Below are positions 46,053 to 54,859 of a stretch of 64,000 nt of DNA, one piece after another. Position 1 is the first letter of the stretch. Every line of letters begins with the position of its first letter. The notes under the pieces are model-generated. The model did not search any database and was not told where the DNA came from. It was given only the letters and a program-made list of their open reading frames with translations. Both the position numbers and the translations under genes were made by a program. This DNA comes from JANMJD01 sp963847945. GTDB lineage: Bacteria; Actinomycetota; Acidimicrobiia; Acidimicrobiales; Ilumatobacteraceae. Location: contig CAWKBX010000012.1 in the NCBI GenBank assembly GCA_963847945.1, positions 62,001-126,000 of the forward strand. Reading direction: 5' to 3'.

Positions 46053-46457
46053 GTGGCCCTCTACGTCGATGCGTCGGCGCTGGTCGCCCGCCATATCGAG
46101 GGACCAGGCCGGACGGTCGCCCGCACCGCGATGGCCGCCGATACGCAGTGGTGTTCCTCGGCGTTGGCGCTCACCGAAGCCCTGGTCCTCATCGACCGCC
46201 TGACCGACGAACCGGTGTTTCGCGAGGAACTCGAAGACCTCGTCCGCCTCGATTGGGATCGCTGCTACGTGGTTCCGGTCGATCAGATGTGCCTCGATCG
46301 CGCCACCGAAGTCATCCGCAGCCAACCCCTGCGACTCTCCGACGCCCTTCACCTCGCTGCGGCCGACCGACTCCCCCGACCCATCGCCTTCCTCACTTTC
46401 GACCCCGGCCAGATCCCGGTCGCCATGTCCCTCGGCTTCGAGGTCATTTCCACCTGA
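46053..46457 (+). CDS. vapC: PIN-domain toxin, VapC family
   Basis: The protein has 134 residues from GTG 46053. YVDASALVARHIEGPG carries the first conserved Asp, SSALALTEALVLIDRL the Glu, LRLSDALHLAAADRL the second Asp, and LTFDPGQIPVA the last acidic residue. These ligate Mg2+ in VapC ribonucleases, which cut tRNA or other RNA. With the antitoxin just upstream it forms a complete type II toxin-antitoxin module. It is a mobile-type accessory element between housekeeping genes. Confidence 0.88.
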   Translation: MALYVDASALVARHIEGPGRTVARTAMAADTQWCSSALALTEALVLIDRLTDEPVFREELEDLVRLDWDRCYVVPVDQMCLDRATEVIRSQPLRLSDALHLAAADRLPRPIAFLTFDPGQIPVAMSLGFEVIST

Positions 46458-46553
46458 GTTACCTGAGTTACCCGAGTTTCCGTGACACACCCCTTGCGTA
46501 TGGTCGGAAGTGCTTCCCCGGCACCACATCCAACTACTCGAACGGAGCGTGAG

Positions 46554-47276
46554 ATGGCACGAAGTACAGTCGCGTCGGTGAGCACACCTGCAGTCGACTA
46601 CGCCCATCTGCCCGGTGAGGAGCACAACCCGCTGATGGAGTCGACCCTCCACGTCGATTGGAGCATCGTGCTCCTCAACGCGGCCCGCCACACGCTGGCC
46701 GATACCGACCACCTGGTCACCGGCAATGTCCCGGTCATCCTGGGCGACGGACAGCCCCATACCGCGCCTGACATCATGGTCATCCCTCACGCCCGCGGCC
46801 GGGAGTTCGGCCGCTACGAGGTCGGCGTCGATGGCCCGGTGCCGACCGCCTGCGTCGAGATTCTGTCGCCGTCGAACACCAAAGCGCAGATTCGTCGACG
46901 CTGCACTCGAATGCTCGGTGCCGGTGTCGTCGAGGTCTACGTGCTCGATCCGATCCGCGAAACCGTCGTGCGCGTCGAGCCAGGTGACAGTGGCGAATTG
47001 CACGAATCCTCGGCACTCGGCACGTACAGCAACGGTTTAGCCCTCACCTTCACTCGCTCCGACGGCCATCTAGCGGTCTGCTGCCCGGCGGGCCGAACGG
47101 TGCGTCCGGGCGATGATCCGTTCGGTTGGCTCGCCGCCGAGATGAACCGAGCCGACGCAGCCGAACTCCAACTCGACAACACACGCGCCGAACTCGGCAC
47201 GGCGCAGGTCGAACTCATCGCGGCGCTGGCTCGCATCGCCGAGTTGGAGGCGCGATTGTCCGGGTCGGCGGAGTGA
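46554..47276 (+). CDS. Uma2 (DUF820) family endonuclease-like protein
   Basis: The protein has 240 residues from ATG 46554 with GGAG upstream. APDIMVIPHARGRE and PTACVEILSPSNTKAQIRRR match the PD-(D/E)XK-like core of Uma2 proteins (Asp, then E-I-x-S-x-S-N). VEVYVLDPIRETV follows. Unusually, the last 40 residues form a coiled coil (AELQLDNTRAELGTAQVELIAALARIAELEARL). The family is widespread in bacteria with many paralogues; its role is unproven, and nuclease activity is inferred from fold. The interval 46452-46480 before it has three imperfect GAGTTACC repeats. Confidence 0.75.
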   Translation: MARSTVASVSTPAVDYAHLPGEEHNPLMESTLHVDWSIVLLNAARHTLADTDHLVTGNVPVILGDGQPHTAPDIMVIPHARGREFGRYEVGVDGPVPTACVEILSPSNTKAQIRRRCTRMLGAGVVEVYVLDPIRETVVRVEPGDSGELHESSALGTYSNGLALTFTRSDGHLAVCCPAGRTVRPGDDPFGWLAAEMNRADAAELQLDNTRAELGTAQVELIAALARIAELEARLSGSAE

Positions 47277-47328
47277 TGTCACTGGGCGCTGCGCACGCCC
47301 GACTCACGTGGATGCCAGACTGGAGCCC

Positions 47329-47943
47329 ATGACCACGTTGCACTGGGCCGACGGCCGCCTCGAAGTCCACCGCCTGGTTGTCGGCTCGTACGACAACAAC
47401 GTCTTCGTGCTCCGCTGCCGCGAGACCGGCGAGGCCGTGCTCATCGACGCCGCCAACGAACACGAGAAACTGCTCGAACTGTGCCAACGACTCGGCGTTC
47501 GCCGAGTTCTGGAAACCCATGGCCATTGGGACCACATCCAGGCCGTTCCGGCGATGCGCGAAGCCGGCTACGAGGTCGCCGTCACCCAGAAGGACGCCCC
47601 GATGCTCGGCGAGATGGGGTACGACGTGTTCATCGACGACGCCGAGGTGATCGAGGTGGGTCGACTGCGGCTGCACGCCATTCACAACCCCGGCCACACT
47701 CCCGGTTCGGTGTCGTTCAAGGTCGAGGGTGCTCCGCTGTTGTTCACCGGCGACACGCTGTTCCCCGGCGGCCCCGGTGCTACCCACTTCGAGGGTGGCA
47801 ACTTCGCCACGATCATCGATTCGATCGACAACAAGCTGTTCACCTTCCCCGCCGACACGATCATCCTCCCTGGTCACGGCGTTGATTCGGCGATCGGGAC
47901 CGAACGACCACATCTGGCCGAGTGGGTCGCCCGCGGCAGTTGA
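47329..47943 (+). CDS. Metallo-beta-lactamase fold hydrolase
   Basis: The protein has 204 residues from ATG 47329 with GGAG close upstream. ETHGHWDHIQAV is the H-x-H-x-D-H zinc site; NPGHTPGSVSF, LFTGDTLFPGGPG and ILPGHG supply the other ligands. This is the glyoxalase II-like hydrolase group, with the natural ester or thioester substrate unknown. It is followed 19 bases later by a small conserved-looking gene, so they may share a transcript. Confidence 0.85.
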   Translation: MTTLHWADGRLEVHRLVVGSYDNNVFVLRCRETGEAVLIDAANEHEKLLELCQRLGVRRVLETHGHWDHIQAVPAMREAGYEVAVTQKDAPMLGEMGYDVFIDDAEVIEVGRLRLHAIHNPGHTPGSVSFKVEGAPLLFTGDTLFPGGPGATHFEGGNFATIIDSIDNKLFTFPADTIILPGHGVDSAIGTERPHLAEWVARGS

Positions 47944-47962
47944 GCGCGGGAACTCAACCACC

Positions 47963-48346
47963 GTGCGCTACGACGAACGCCCCATCGACGACACGATCGT
48001 TCATACAGCCGACCTCCCGGCCACGCCGATTCGCGATCGCAACATCCCGGCGACCGCCTGGGTTGAGGCACCGGCAGAACTGCTCGACTTGGGCGGCGAT
48101 CTGCCCGGCCGACCGGTCGCCGAATTCAAGCGTCGAATCGGTCCCTGGATTCTGTGGCGCGCCGGTCCAGCCACCGATGCCGATGCCCGCTATTGGGTAG
48201 CCGACGCCGACGACCTCCGCCGCCAATACACATTCCGACTGTTCCAAGACGGATCCGGTGACGGCGAGGGGCCCAGCGGCCTGCGCCACCAACGGTTCCG
48301 CGCCTGGAAACAGGACCTTGCCGGTCGACCGCCGGAAGTGACCTGA
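47963..48346 (+). CDS. Hypothetical protein after the MBL-fold hydrolase
   Basis: The protein has 127 residues from GTG 47963. It contains LLDLGGDLPGRPVAEFKRRIGPWILWRAGPA and DARYWVADADDLRRQYTFRLF, soluble and coding-like, with no known motif. It is the second gene of a probable pair with the MBL-fold enzyme. Confidence 0.6.
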   Translation: MRYDERPIDDTIVHTADLPATPIRDRNIPATAWVEAPAELLDLGGDLPGRPVAEFKRRIGPWILWRAGPATDADARYWVADADDLRRQYTFRLFQDGSGDGEGPSGLRHQRFRAWKQDLAGRPPEVT

Positions 48347-48425
48347 CTCCCGAGGCCCGACGACTCCCGAAGCCCGACGACTCCCGAGGCCCGACGACTC
48401 CCGAAGCCAGACGACTCCCGAAGCG
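48345..48425. repeat. 17-bp tandem repeat, about 4.7 copies
   Basis: The unit GACTCCCGARGCCCGAC is repeated in direct tandem from 48345 to 48425 with a few substitutions, directly after the preceding stop and before the acyl-CoA synthetase. It is a non-coding variable-number-type repeat, useful as a strain marker. Confidence 0.85.
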
Positions 48426-48512
48426 AGCTGACGCTGAAGCAGAACTGACCGGGGAGGCCGCTCTCACCGTTCGAAGAGGATTGGTCGGGCGCAAACTCGC
48501 TACGGTCGGTTC

Positions 48513-49958
48513 GTGCCGATCGTCTCCATCAGTCAAGCGCTGTCCATCAAGGCCCATGAGGATCCCGACCGATTGGCGGTGACCTGCGGCGATCGTTCGA
48601 TCACCCGCGGCGAACTGCATCGGCGAACCAACCGGCTCGCCCGCCAATTTGCCGCCCTCGGCGTCACCGAAGGACGGTACGTGACCATCGCGTTGCCAAA
48701 CTCGGTCGACTTTTATGAGGCCGCGGTGGCCACCTGGAAGCTCGGCGCAGTACCCCAGCCGATCTCGCACCGCCTTCCCGACCGTGAGCGGCAAGCCATC
48801 GTCGACCTCGCCGACCCGGCGCTGGTCGTCGGGGCCGATCCAGCAGCGCACCCGGGGCACACGGTCCTGGCCGCGCTGCCCGACGACGACCCCGCCGTCG
48901 ACGACAGCGACCTGCCCGACGCGATCGCCCCCGCATGGAAAGCTCCCACGTCGGGCGGTTCCACGGGTCGACCCAAGCTGATCGTCGCCGGCGACCCGGG
49001 TGTGGTCGCCCTCGGCGAGCCCGGTAGCGGGGTCAAGGTCGATGGCGTGGCGGCGATCCCCGGTCCGCTCTATCACAACGCGCCGTTCGCCTTCTCGTGC
49101 CAGGCGCTGTTCCAGGGCAACCATGTGACAGTGCTCCCCAAGTTCGACGCCGAGGCCACCTTGGCGATGATCGCCGAGCACGGCGCCGACTGGATTCTGC
49201 TGGTCCCGACGATGATGCTGCGGATCTGGCGACTGCCGACCCATGTCCGCGAGAGCTACGACCTGTCGTCGCTGGCCACCGTTTGGCACATGGCTGCACC
49301 CTGTCCGCCGTGGCTCAAGGAGGTCTGGATCGACTGGCTCGGTGGCGAGAAGATCTGGGAGCTCTACGCCGGTACCGAGGCGCAGGCCGTGACCATCATC
49401 CGCGGCGACGAATGGCTCGCCCACCGCGGTTCGGTCGGCCGGTGCATGTCGGGTGAGATGAAGATCCTCGATTCCGAGACATTCGAAGAGCTCCCTCGGG
49501 GCACCGAGGGCGAGGTGTTCATGCGTTCGACACGCGAGACGCCGACGTACCGCTATCTCGGAGCCGAGAGCCGAACGTCGCCCGACGGCTGGGAGAGCCT
49601 CGGCGACATGGGACGCATCGACGAGGAGGGCTACATCTACCTGGGTGATCGTCGGGCCGACATGATCCTGTCGGGCGGGGCGAACATCTATCCCGCCGAG
49701 GTCGAGGCCGCCATCGACGAGCACCCGCTGGTCGGGTCCTGCGCGGTGATCGGGCTCCCCGACGATGACTTGGGCGCCCGCATCCATGCCATCGTGCAGG
49801 CCAGTCAACCGGTCGACATCGACGAGTTGCGCGGGTTTCTCACCGAACGACTGGTCCGCTACAAGATTCCGCGGACCTTCGAGTTCGTCAGCGAGCCGGT
49901 CCGCGACGACGCCGGCAAAGTACGGCGATCCGCCCTCAGCGCCGACCGGACGGCTTGA
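48513..49958 (+). CDS. Acyl-CoA synthetase (ANL superfamily)
   Basis: The protein has 481 residues from GTG 48513. TSGGSTGRPKLI is the phosphate loop, LYAGTEAQ the A5 region, SLGDMGRIDEEGYIYLGDRRADMILSGGANIYPAEVEAAI covers A7-A8 and DAGKVRRSAL has the C-terminal lysine. It resembles bile-acid or short-chain CoA ligases of actinobacteria. It should activate a carboxylic acid with ATP and CoA in a degradative pathway, in line with the acyl-CoA dehydrogenase nearby. It is distinct from the ligase at 15535, which serves a carrier protein. Confidence 0.85.
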   Translation: MPIVSISQALSIKAHEDPDRLAVTCGDRSITRGELHRRTNRLARQFAALGVTEGRYVTIALPNSVDFYEAAVATWKLGAVPQPISHRLPDRERQAIVDLADPALVVGADPAAHPGHTVLAALPDDDPAVDDSDLPDAIAPAWKAPTSGGSTGRPKLIVAGDPGVVALGEPGSGVKVDGVAAIPGPLYHNAPFAFSCQALFQGNHVTVLPKFDAEATLAMIAEHGADWILLVPTMMLRIWRLPTHVRESYDLSSLATVWHMAAPCPPWLKEVWIDWLGGEKIWELYAGTEAQAVTIIRGDEWLAHRGSVGRCMSGEMKILDSETFEELPRGTEGEVFMRSTRETPTYRYLGAESRTSPDGWESLGDMGRIDEEGYIYLGDRRADMILSGGANIYPAEVEAAIDEHPLVGSCAVIGLPDDDLGARIHAIVQASQPVDIDELRGFLTERLVRYKIPRTFEFVSEPVRDDAGKVRRSALSADRTA

Positions 49959-50064
49959 GCACCGGGCGAACGGCGAGTCCCAGTACGTGTCGCCCATCGC
50001 CGGAGACCAGCCGTGCCGGAAGCGGGGAGCGGGGGCCTGGAGCGAGAGCCGGGAGCCGGCAGCC

Positions 50065-50907
50065 TCAGGGTTCCGGGCGACGGATCTCGTACAACGTCGA
50101 CCATCGCTTACCGGTCACGAACAGTCGGTCATCGATCGGGTCGTAGGCAATCCCGTTGGCCACCGCATCGACGTCGCCCAGCGTGGAATCGGGACGCAGC
50201 GCGGAGGTGTCCAGGCGCATCACCACCCGCCCCGTTGACGGATCGATGATCACGATGTCGGGGGTCAGCCAGACATTGGCGTAGACATAGCCGTCGACGT
50301 ACTCCAACTCGTTGAGACATTTCACCGGCACGCCGCCGTCGGTGATCGTCAGTCGGCCCACCTCGTCGTACGTCGTCGCGTCGAGGAATCGCAACTCGGC
50401 TGTGCCATCGCTCATGATCAGCCGTTGTCCGTCATACGCCAACCCCCATCCCTCCCCGGGGTATGAGAACATGTGCACGGGGGAAAGTGTCGCCCGGTCG
50501 TACACATGGGCAACTTTCGACGTCCACGTGAGCTGAATCAGCCGATTGTCGACGAGCGCCAAACCCTCCGCGTACTCGACGCCGGCAAGGGCGGTGGAAG
50601 CCTCCGTCGCCCCCGTGGCCAGCGCCACCCGGCGCAGTTCGGAACGTCCGAGCTGTCCCACACTCTCGTAGAGCACGCCGTCAGCCCACACCAGGCCCTC
50701 GGTGTACGCCTCGACCTGATGCGGGTATCTCGTGACGACCTCAACGGCGGCCCGAGGTGTCACGGACGAAGTGAGGAACTCGTCGCAAACCGCTGCTGGC
50801 GATGCCGAGGTCGGCGAAAACAGGGTCGGCGCCGACTCGGCTTCGGTGGTCTGGCATCCGGCGAGACCGACGACCACGACGAGACTGATCCAGCGCAGAG
50901 CCCTCAT
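50065..50907 (-). CDS. Glutaminyl-peptide cyclotransferase-like lipoprotein
   Basis: The protein has 280 residues from ATG 50907. The signal peptide ends in VVVGLAGC, a lipobox with the lipidated Cys. YTEGLVWADGVLYESVGQLGRSELRRV, YAEGLALVDNRLIQLTW, EGWGLAYDGQRLIMSDG, CLNELEYVDGYVYANVW and NGIAYDPIDDRLFVTGKRW form the repeated blades of the plant-type (PF05096) glutamine cyclotransferase beta-propeller. It cyclises N-terminal Gln to pyroglutamate outside the cell. The region upstream to about 51010 is AT-rich and could hold its promoter. Confidence 0.88.
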   Translation of the reverse strand: MRALRWISLVVVVGLAGCQTTEAESAPTLFSPTSASPAAVCDEFLTSSVTPRAAVEVVTRYPHQVEAYTEGLVWADGVLYESVGQLGRSELRRVALATGATEASTALAGVEYAEGLALVDNRLIQLTWTSKVAHVYDRATLSPVHMFSYPGEGWGLAYDGQRLIMSDGTAELRFLDATTYDEVGRLTITDGGVPVKCLNELEYVDGYVYANVWLTPDIVIIDPSTGRVVMRLDTSALRPDSTLGDVDAVANGIAYDPIDDRLFVTGKRWSTLYEIRRPEP

Positions 50908-51103
50908 CCGGACAGTGTGACACCAGCGGATACGAAGCCGCGCCCGGCTGGATCTCCGCCACTCCAATTTCGACTACTTTGTGTAACTATTCTTTCCAAA
51001 TAACCTCTTTATGAGTTTTTCGTGGAACGCCCCTCCAGGCGGTTCACGCGCCACATCCGTTCGCGGGCCTGTGACATCCCGCAGCCCATGGCCAGGAGAC
51101 GAG

Positions 51104-52443
51104 TTGACCCAAGCCCTCAGCGTTGTCATTGACGCCAACACCGCCTCGCCGCACAGCCTCGCGCTGTGCCGCCAGTCCATCGCGGCGTTCTCCCGGTCGA
51201 ACGTGGCCGTGACCACGGCCTCCGGCCAGACGGCCGACGGTGTCCTGGAAGCATCGATCGGAGACATCGTCATTGTGACCGCCCCCACCCACCTGTGGGA
51301 CTCCGAGACACAATCGACGATCGAAACCGCCTTCGCCGTCGATCCGCGCCTCGAGCTTCTCGTTGGACCCGACCTCGGAGGGCCGCTGGACTGGTCGCTC
51401 GAACGGTTGCGAACGCACGACTACCTCGGCGGAGTCATTGCGATGCGAGCACCGCTGCGCCCACGCGCTCACGCGGCATCCGCACCGAGCTCTATCCGTA
51501 TCATCGATGGGACCTTGCCCTGCGAGCGAGCGAGATCGCCAAGGTCGTCGCTTGCGCCCCGCGCCCCCTCACCCGACGAGTCGATCCGGGCCCGGTGCTT
51601 TCGAACCTGGAATGCGTCCGCCGCGGGCGACAGGTACTCAACGAACATCTCCTTCGATCAGGCATCAACGGACTGGCCGAGGCAACGCCGACCGACGGCG
51701 AGTTTCGAGTTCGGCCGGTGATGTCCGTGTCTCCCTCCGTGTCTGTGGTCGTGCCATCGCCGGCCGATCAGCATCTGACGCTGCCCGCCCAACTCGCCCG
51801 CCTCGAACACCTCATCGCGGTCCTGCGCCGCCAAGCCGAAGTCATGCCGGCCGCCGTGGAGATCATCGTGGTCACCCAGTCATCAATGCCTGCCACCGAC
51901 CATTCTCGGCTCCAGCAACTCGGCGGAGACATCCCGACGGTCGTTGTCACCTGCCGGGACGGTGCCATGAGATGGCGATTCCTCGAGGCAGCGGCCAGCC
52001 GAGTTGTTGGAGACATCGTAGTTGTCGTCGAAGACGACGCCATTCCCGAAGCCGACGACTGGCTGCCGACAATGGCCGCGCTCGCCCTTGACCCCGCGAT
52101 CGGTGCCGTATCAGCCATGTTCCGCGACCACGCCCATACCGGCCACTCCCCCGCCGACCCGTTGTTTTCGATTGCCGGTGCAGTTCTGCCCGGTTGCGTG
52201 GCGATGCGACGTGAGTCGTTCATTCGATGCACCGGCCTCCTCGATGACGGCTCAGGCACGACCTTGCCGCGACTGCTCGAAGCGAGGGGCCTGATCTGCA
52301 TCACCGCCCACTATGCCGCATTTCGACGGTGGACCGAGCGAGCCCGAGTTCATAACCCACGGCGATCAGCAACCCAACCTCGCTCGAACGACCGACGAGA
52401 GGGACATCACTTCGAGACCCTTTCAACCACTTTGAGAGACTAG
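51104..52443 (+). CDS. Degenerate tandem GT2-domain protein (1), one frameshift
   Basis: It starts at TTG 51104 with AGGAG just upstream; this aligns with the ATG start of the copy at 52534 (both reach VVIDANTA). The first half is a worn GT2 domain ending DWSLERLRTHDYLGGVIAMR. Near 51455-51475 the frame shifts to ELYPYHRWDLALRASE, and a second GT2 domain follows (SVVVPSPADQHLTLPAQL, VVVVEDDAIPEADDWL, GCVAMRRESFIRCTGLLDD). Family members usually read VSIIIPT and DWSPDLLLS-type sequences at these points. The first domain has lost its DxD, so it is probably structural. Confidence 0.65.
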
Positions 52444-52533
52444 GAAGGTGGCATGACTGGCATCCTCGCCACACCTGCGTTATCGTCTGGTCGAATCTTT
52501 CACCTTTAGTAGTTACAAGCGCGGGCAACTCTT

Positions 52534-53817
52534 ATGACTCTCACGATCGAAGTCGTCATCGACGCGAACACGGCCGCGAAGTCGGCCGCCCAGACGTGTC
52601 GCGACTCCATTGAGCTCTACGGCGGGGCGGCGCTGCCGACGAGCACCGCCTGGCGCGATACTGCCGACCAGGTGTTTCTCGGCGGCGAGGTCGACGTCTT
52701 CATCGTCACGTCTCCGAGCTACGTCTGGACCCCGAACACCCTCCAACTGATCGTCGACGCCTTCACCCGACGACCCGACCTTGATGTCTTCTATGGGTCC
52801 GAGGCGCCCGACGAGCCGACACTGGCGTGGTCACCCGAGCGGCTGCGTACACGCGACTATCTCGGCGGTGTCGTCGCCCTCAGCGGCCGTGTGGCCCGCC
52901 GAGTCGCCGGCATCCGCATCGAGCGGTACCCCCATCATCGGTGGGATCTCGTGCTACGGGCCACCGAGAGCGCCGACGGCGTCGAGACCGCGCCGGTCCC
53001 CCTCGCCCACCGAGTCGGGCATGGTGCCCCATTCGCCAACCCCGAATGTCTGCGTCGCGGCCGCGAGGTGCTCAACGATCATCTCGCTCGCGTACAGATC
53101 AATGCCCAGGCGGAGCCAACCCATGTGCCGACGGAGTTCCGGCTGCGGCCGCTGATGCCCACGGCGACGACTGTCACCGTCGTCGTACCATCGCTCGCAT
53201 CCGCCCACCCGACCATCGTCGGCCAGATGCATTCCCTCCGGCACACTTTGCAGGCGATTCAGCCCCAGGGATCGTTGGTCCAGGTTGAAACGCTCGTCGT
53301 CGTAGGTACCTCGTTTCCCACCATGGCGATCGAAGAATTGCTCGCCGTCGCCCCTCCCCACACCCGTGTGCTGCCGATGTGCCGCGAGACCTCAATGAAG
53401 TGGCGATACCTCGACGTTGCCGCGTCGTCCGCGGTCGGAGACGTCGTCATTATCCTCGATGACGACGCGATCGTCGACTCGCCGTTCTGGCTGGAAACGA
53501 TGGCGACGATCGCGCTCGATCCCCGGATCGGCGCGGTTTGCGCGATCAGCCGGAACGACGACGACCACTGGACCGTCGACCAGCCGACCGAGATCACACG
53601 AGTGACCAACGCGCCATCGGGGTGCATCGCGATGCGGCGGACCACCTTCGACCGGATGAGTGGTCTCCTCGACGATGCCACCGGAACGGCGCTTCCGCTG
53701 CTCCTGCGTCGAAGGTCTCTCGACTGCGTCACCACCGCTGCAGTCGTGCTTCCATCGCGGCAGCACAGCCCGGGTCCCCGCATTGGCCACGTGACCCGAC
53801 GCCCTCGAGGGTGTTGA
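52534..53817 (+). CDS. Degenerate tandem GT2-domain protein (2)
   Basis: The protein has 427 residues and is intact. N-terminal half: TIEVVIDANTAAKSAAQTC, DVFIVTSPSYVWTPNT, WSPERLRTRDYLGGVVALSG and RYPHHRWDLVLRATESA. C-terminal half: TVTVVVPSLASAHPTIVGQM, VVIILDDDAIVDSPFWLETMATIALDPRIGAV with an intact acidic metal site, and GCIAMRRTTFDRMSGLLDDATG. It shares its whole length with the genes at 51104 and 54860. Sugar transfer is inferred only for the second domain; the donor is unknown. Confidence 0.7.
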   Translation: MTLTIEVVIDANTAAKSAAQTCRDSIELYGGAALPTSTAWRDTADQVFLGGEVDVFIVTSPSYVWTPNTLQLIVDAFTRRPDLDVFYGSEAPDEPTLAWSPERLRTRDYLGGVVALSGRVARRVAGIRIERYPHHRWDLVLRATESADGVETAPVPLAHRVGHGAPFANPECLRRGREVLNDHLARVQINAQAEPTHVPTEFRLRPLMPTATTVTVVVPSLASAHPTIVGQMHSLRHTLQAIQPQGSLVQVETLVVVGTSFPTMAIEELLAVAPPHTRVLPMCRETSMKWRYLDVAASSAVGDVVIILDDDAIVDSPFWLETMATIALDPRIGAVCAISRNDDDHWTVDQPTEITRVTNAPSGCIAMRRTTFDRMSGLLDDATGTALPLLLRRRSLDCVTTAAVVLPSRQHSPGPRIGHVTRRPRGC

Positions 53818-53825
53818 ATGGTTCC

Positions 53826-54775
53826 GTGACCACCACCATGGTGCCGCCTCGGGAACTCCTCGTCGAAGGCCGCGGACCGCGTTGGTTCACTCCGATGGTC
53901 GGCCGACTCGGAAGTTCCGGGCCGAACTGCGCCGTATACCATCGCTGCGCAATGCCGGATCGGTGTGCTCCGTCTACGCCCAGGCGCTCGCCGTGATCTG
54001 GGGAGCGGTCCGCCTCGGGCCGGCAGGAGTGGCGATCGGCATAGTCCTGATGGGTCGGGCGCATGCCCAATTCGCCTCGTTGATGCATGAAGCAGCCCAC
54101 CGCTTGCTGTTCGCCCATCGACCAACCAACGATCTCGTCGGCCGGTGGCTACTCGGCTATCCAGCGTGGACATCGACCGACGCCTACCGCCGGGTCCATA
54201 TGGCTCACCACCGCGAGGAGTTCGGACCGGACGAACCCGATGTCCCGCTCTATGCGGGCTATCCGATCTCCCCAGCATCGCTGCGACGTAAGTTGACCCG
54301 CGATGCCACCGGCCGCACGGGACTACGCCTGCTGCGCCAGCAATTGGCCGGGCTTCGATCTTCGAATCCCCTGGTCCGGACGACTCTGATCAAGATCCTG
54401 GCGATCCAGGTGTTGCTGGCCGGTCTCGCCGTGGCGACGGGGCACTGGTGGGTGTACCCGGTCTTGTGGGTCATTCCGTATCTCACGGTGTGGCGGGTGA
54501 TCAATCGACTGCGATCGATCGCCGAGCACGGCGGCATGCAGCGTTCCAAGGACCGCCGTGAGACCACCCATTCTGTACGACAGCATCTCGTAGCCCGGTT
54601 CGCCATCGTGCCGTACCGAATCGGCTGGCACCTCGCGCATCACGTGGACAGCGGGATTCCGTTTCGCCATCTTCCTCGACTGCACAACGCCTTGGTCGAC
54701 AGCGGATACATCACCGACCGATTCGAGTATCCGTCGTATCGGGCGCTGTGGCGTGCCCTGCGCCAGTCGCGCTGA
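53826..54775 (+). CDS. Membrane fatty acid desaturase-like protein, probable 5' frameshift
   Basis: From TTG 53882 the frame gives 297 residues with the three His boxes of di-iron membrane desaturases and hydroxylases: HEAAH, HMAHH and HLAHHVD, plus EHGG and four hydrophobic segments. GTG 53826 or ATG 53838 in another frame reads a plausible extra N-terminus (PRELLVEGRGPRWFTPM), and one indel near 53899 would join it. The enzyme should oxidise a lipid or carotenoid C-H bond using O2. It is wedged between two GT2 paralogues, so a lipid-linked or lipid-modified product is possible. Confidence 0.7.
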
Positions 54776-54859
54776 CCGTGCGCTCAACGTTGGGGCCGAT
54801 CTCCTCATTTCGCCAGATTGGCCACACATGGAGAGAACTTGAGAGCTTAGAGTGGTTTG

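Noticed and set aside
48126..49997. Long minus-strand open frame of 623 codons
   Set aside because: It lies opposite the clearly recognised acyl-CoA synthetase and small gene, has no domain and runs through the tandem repeat.
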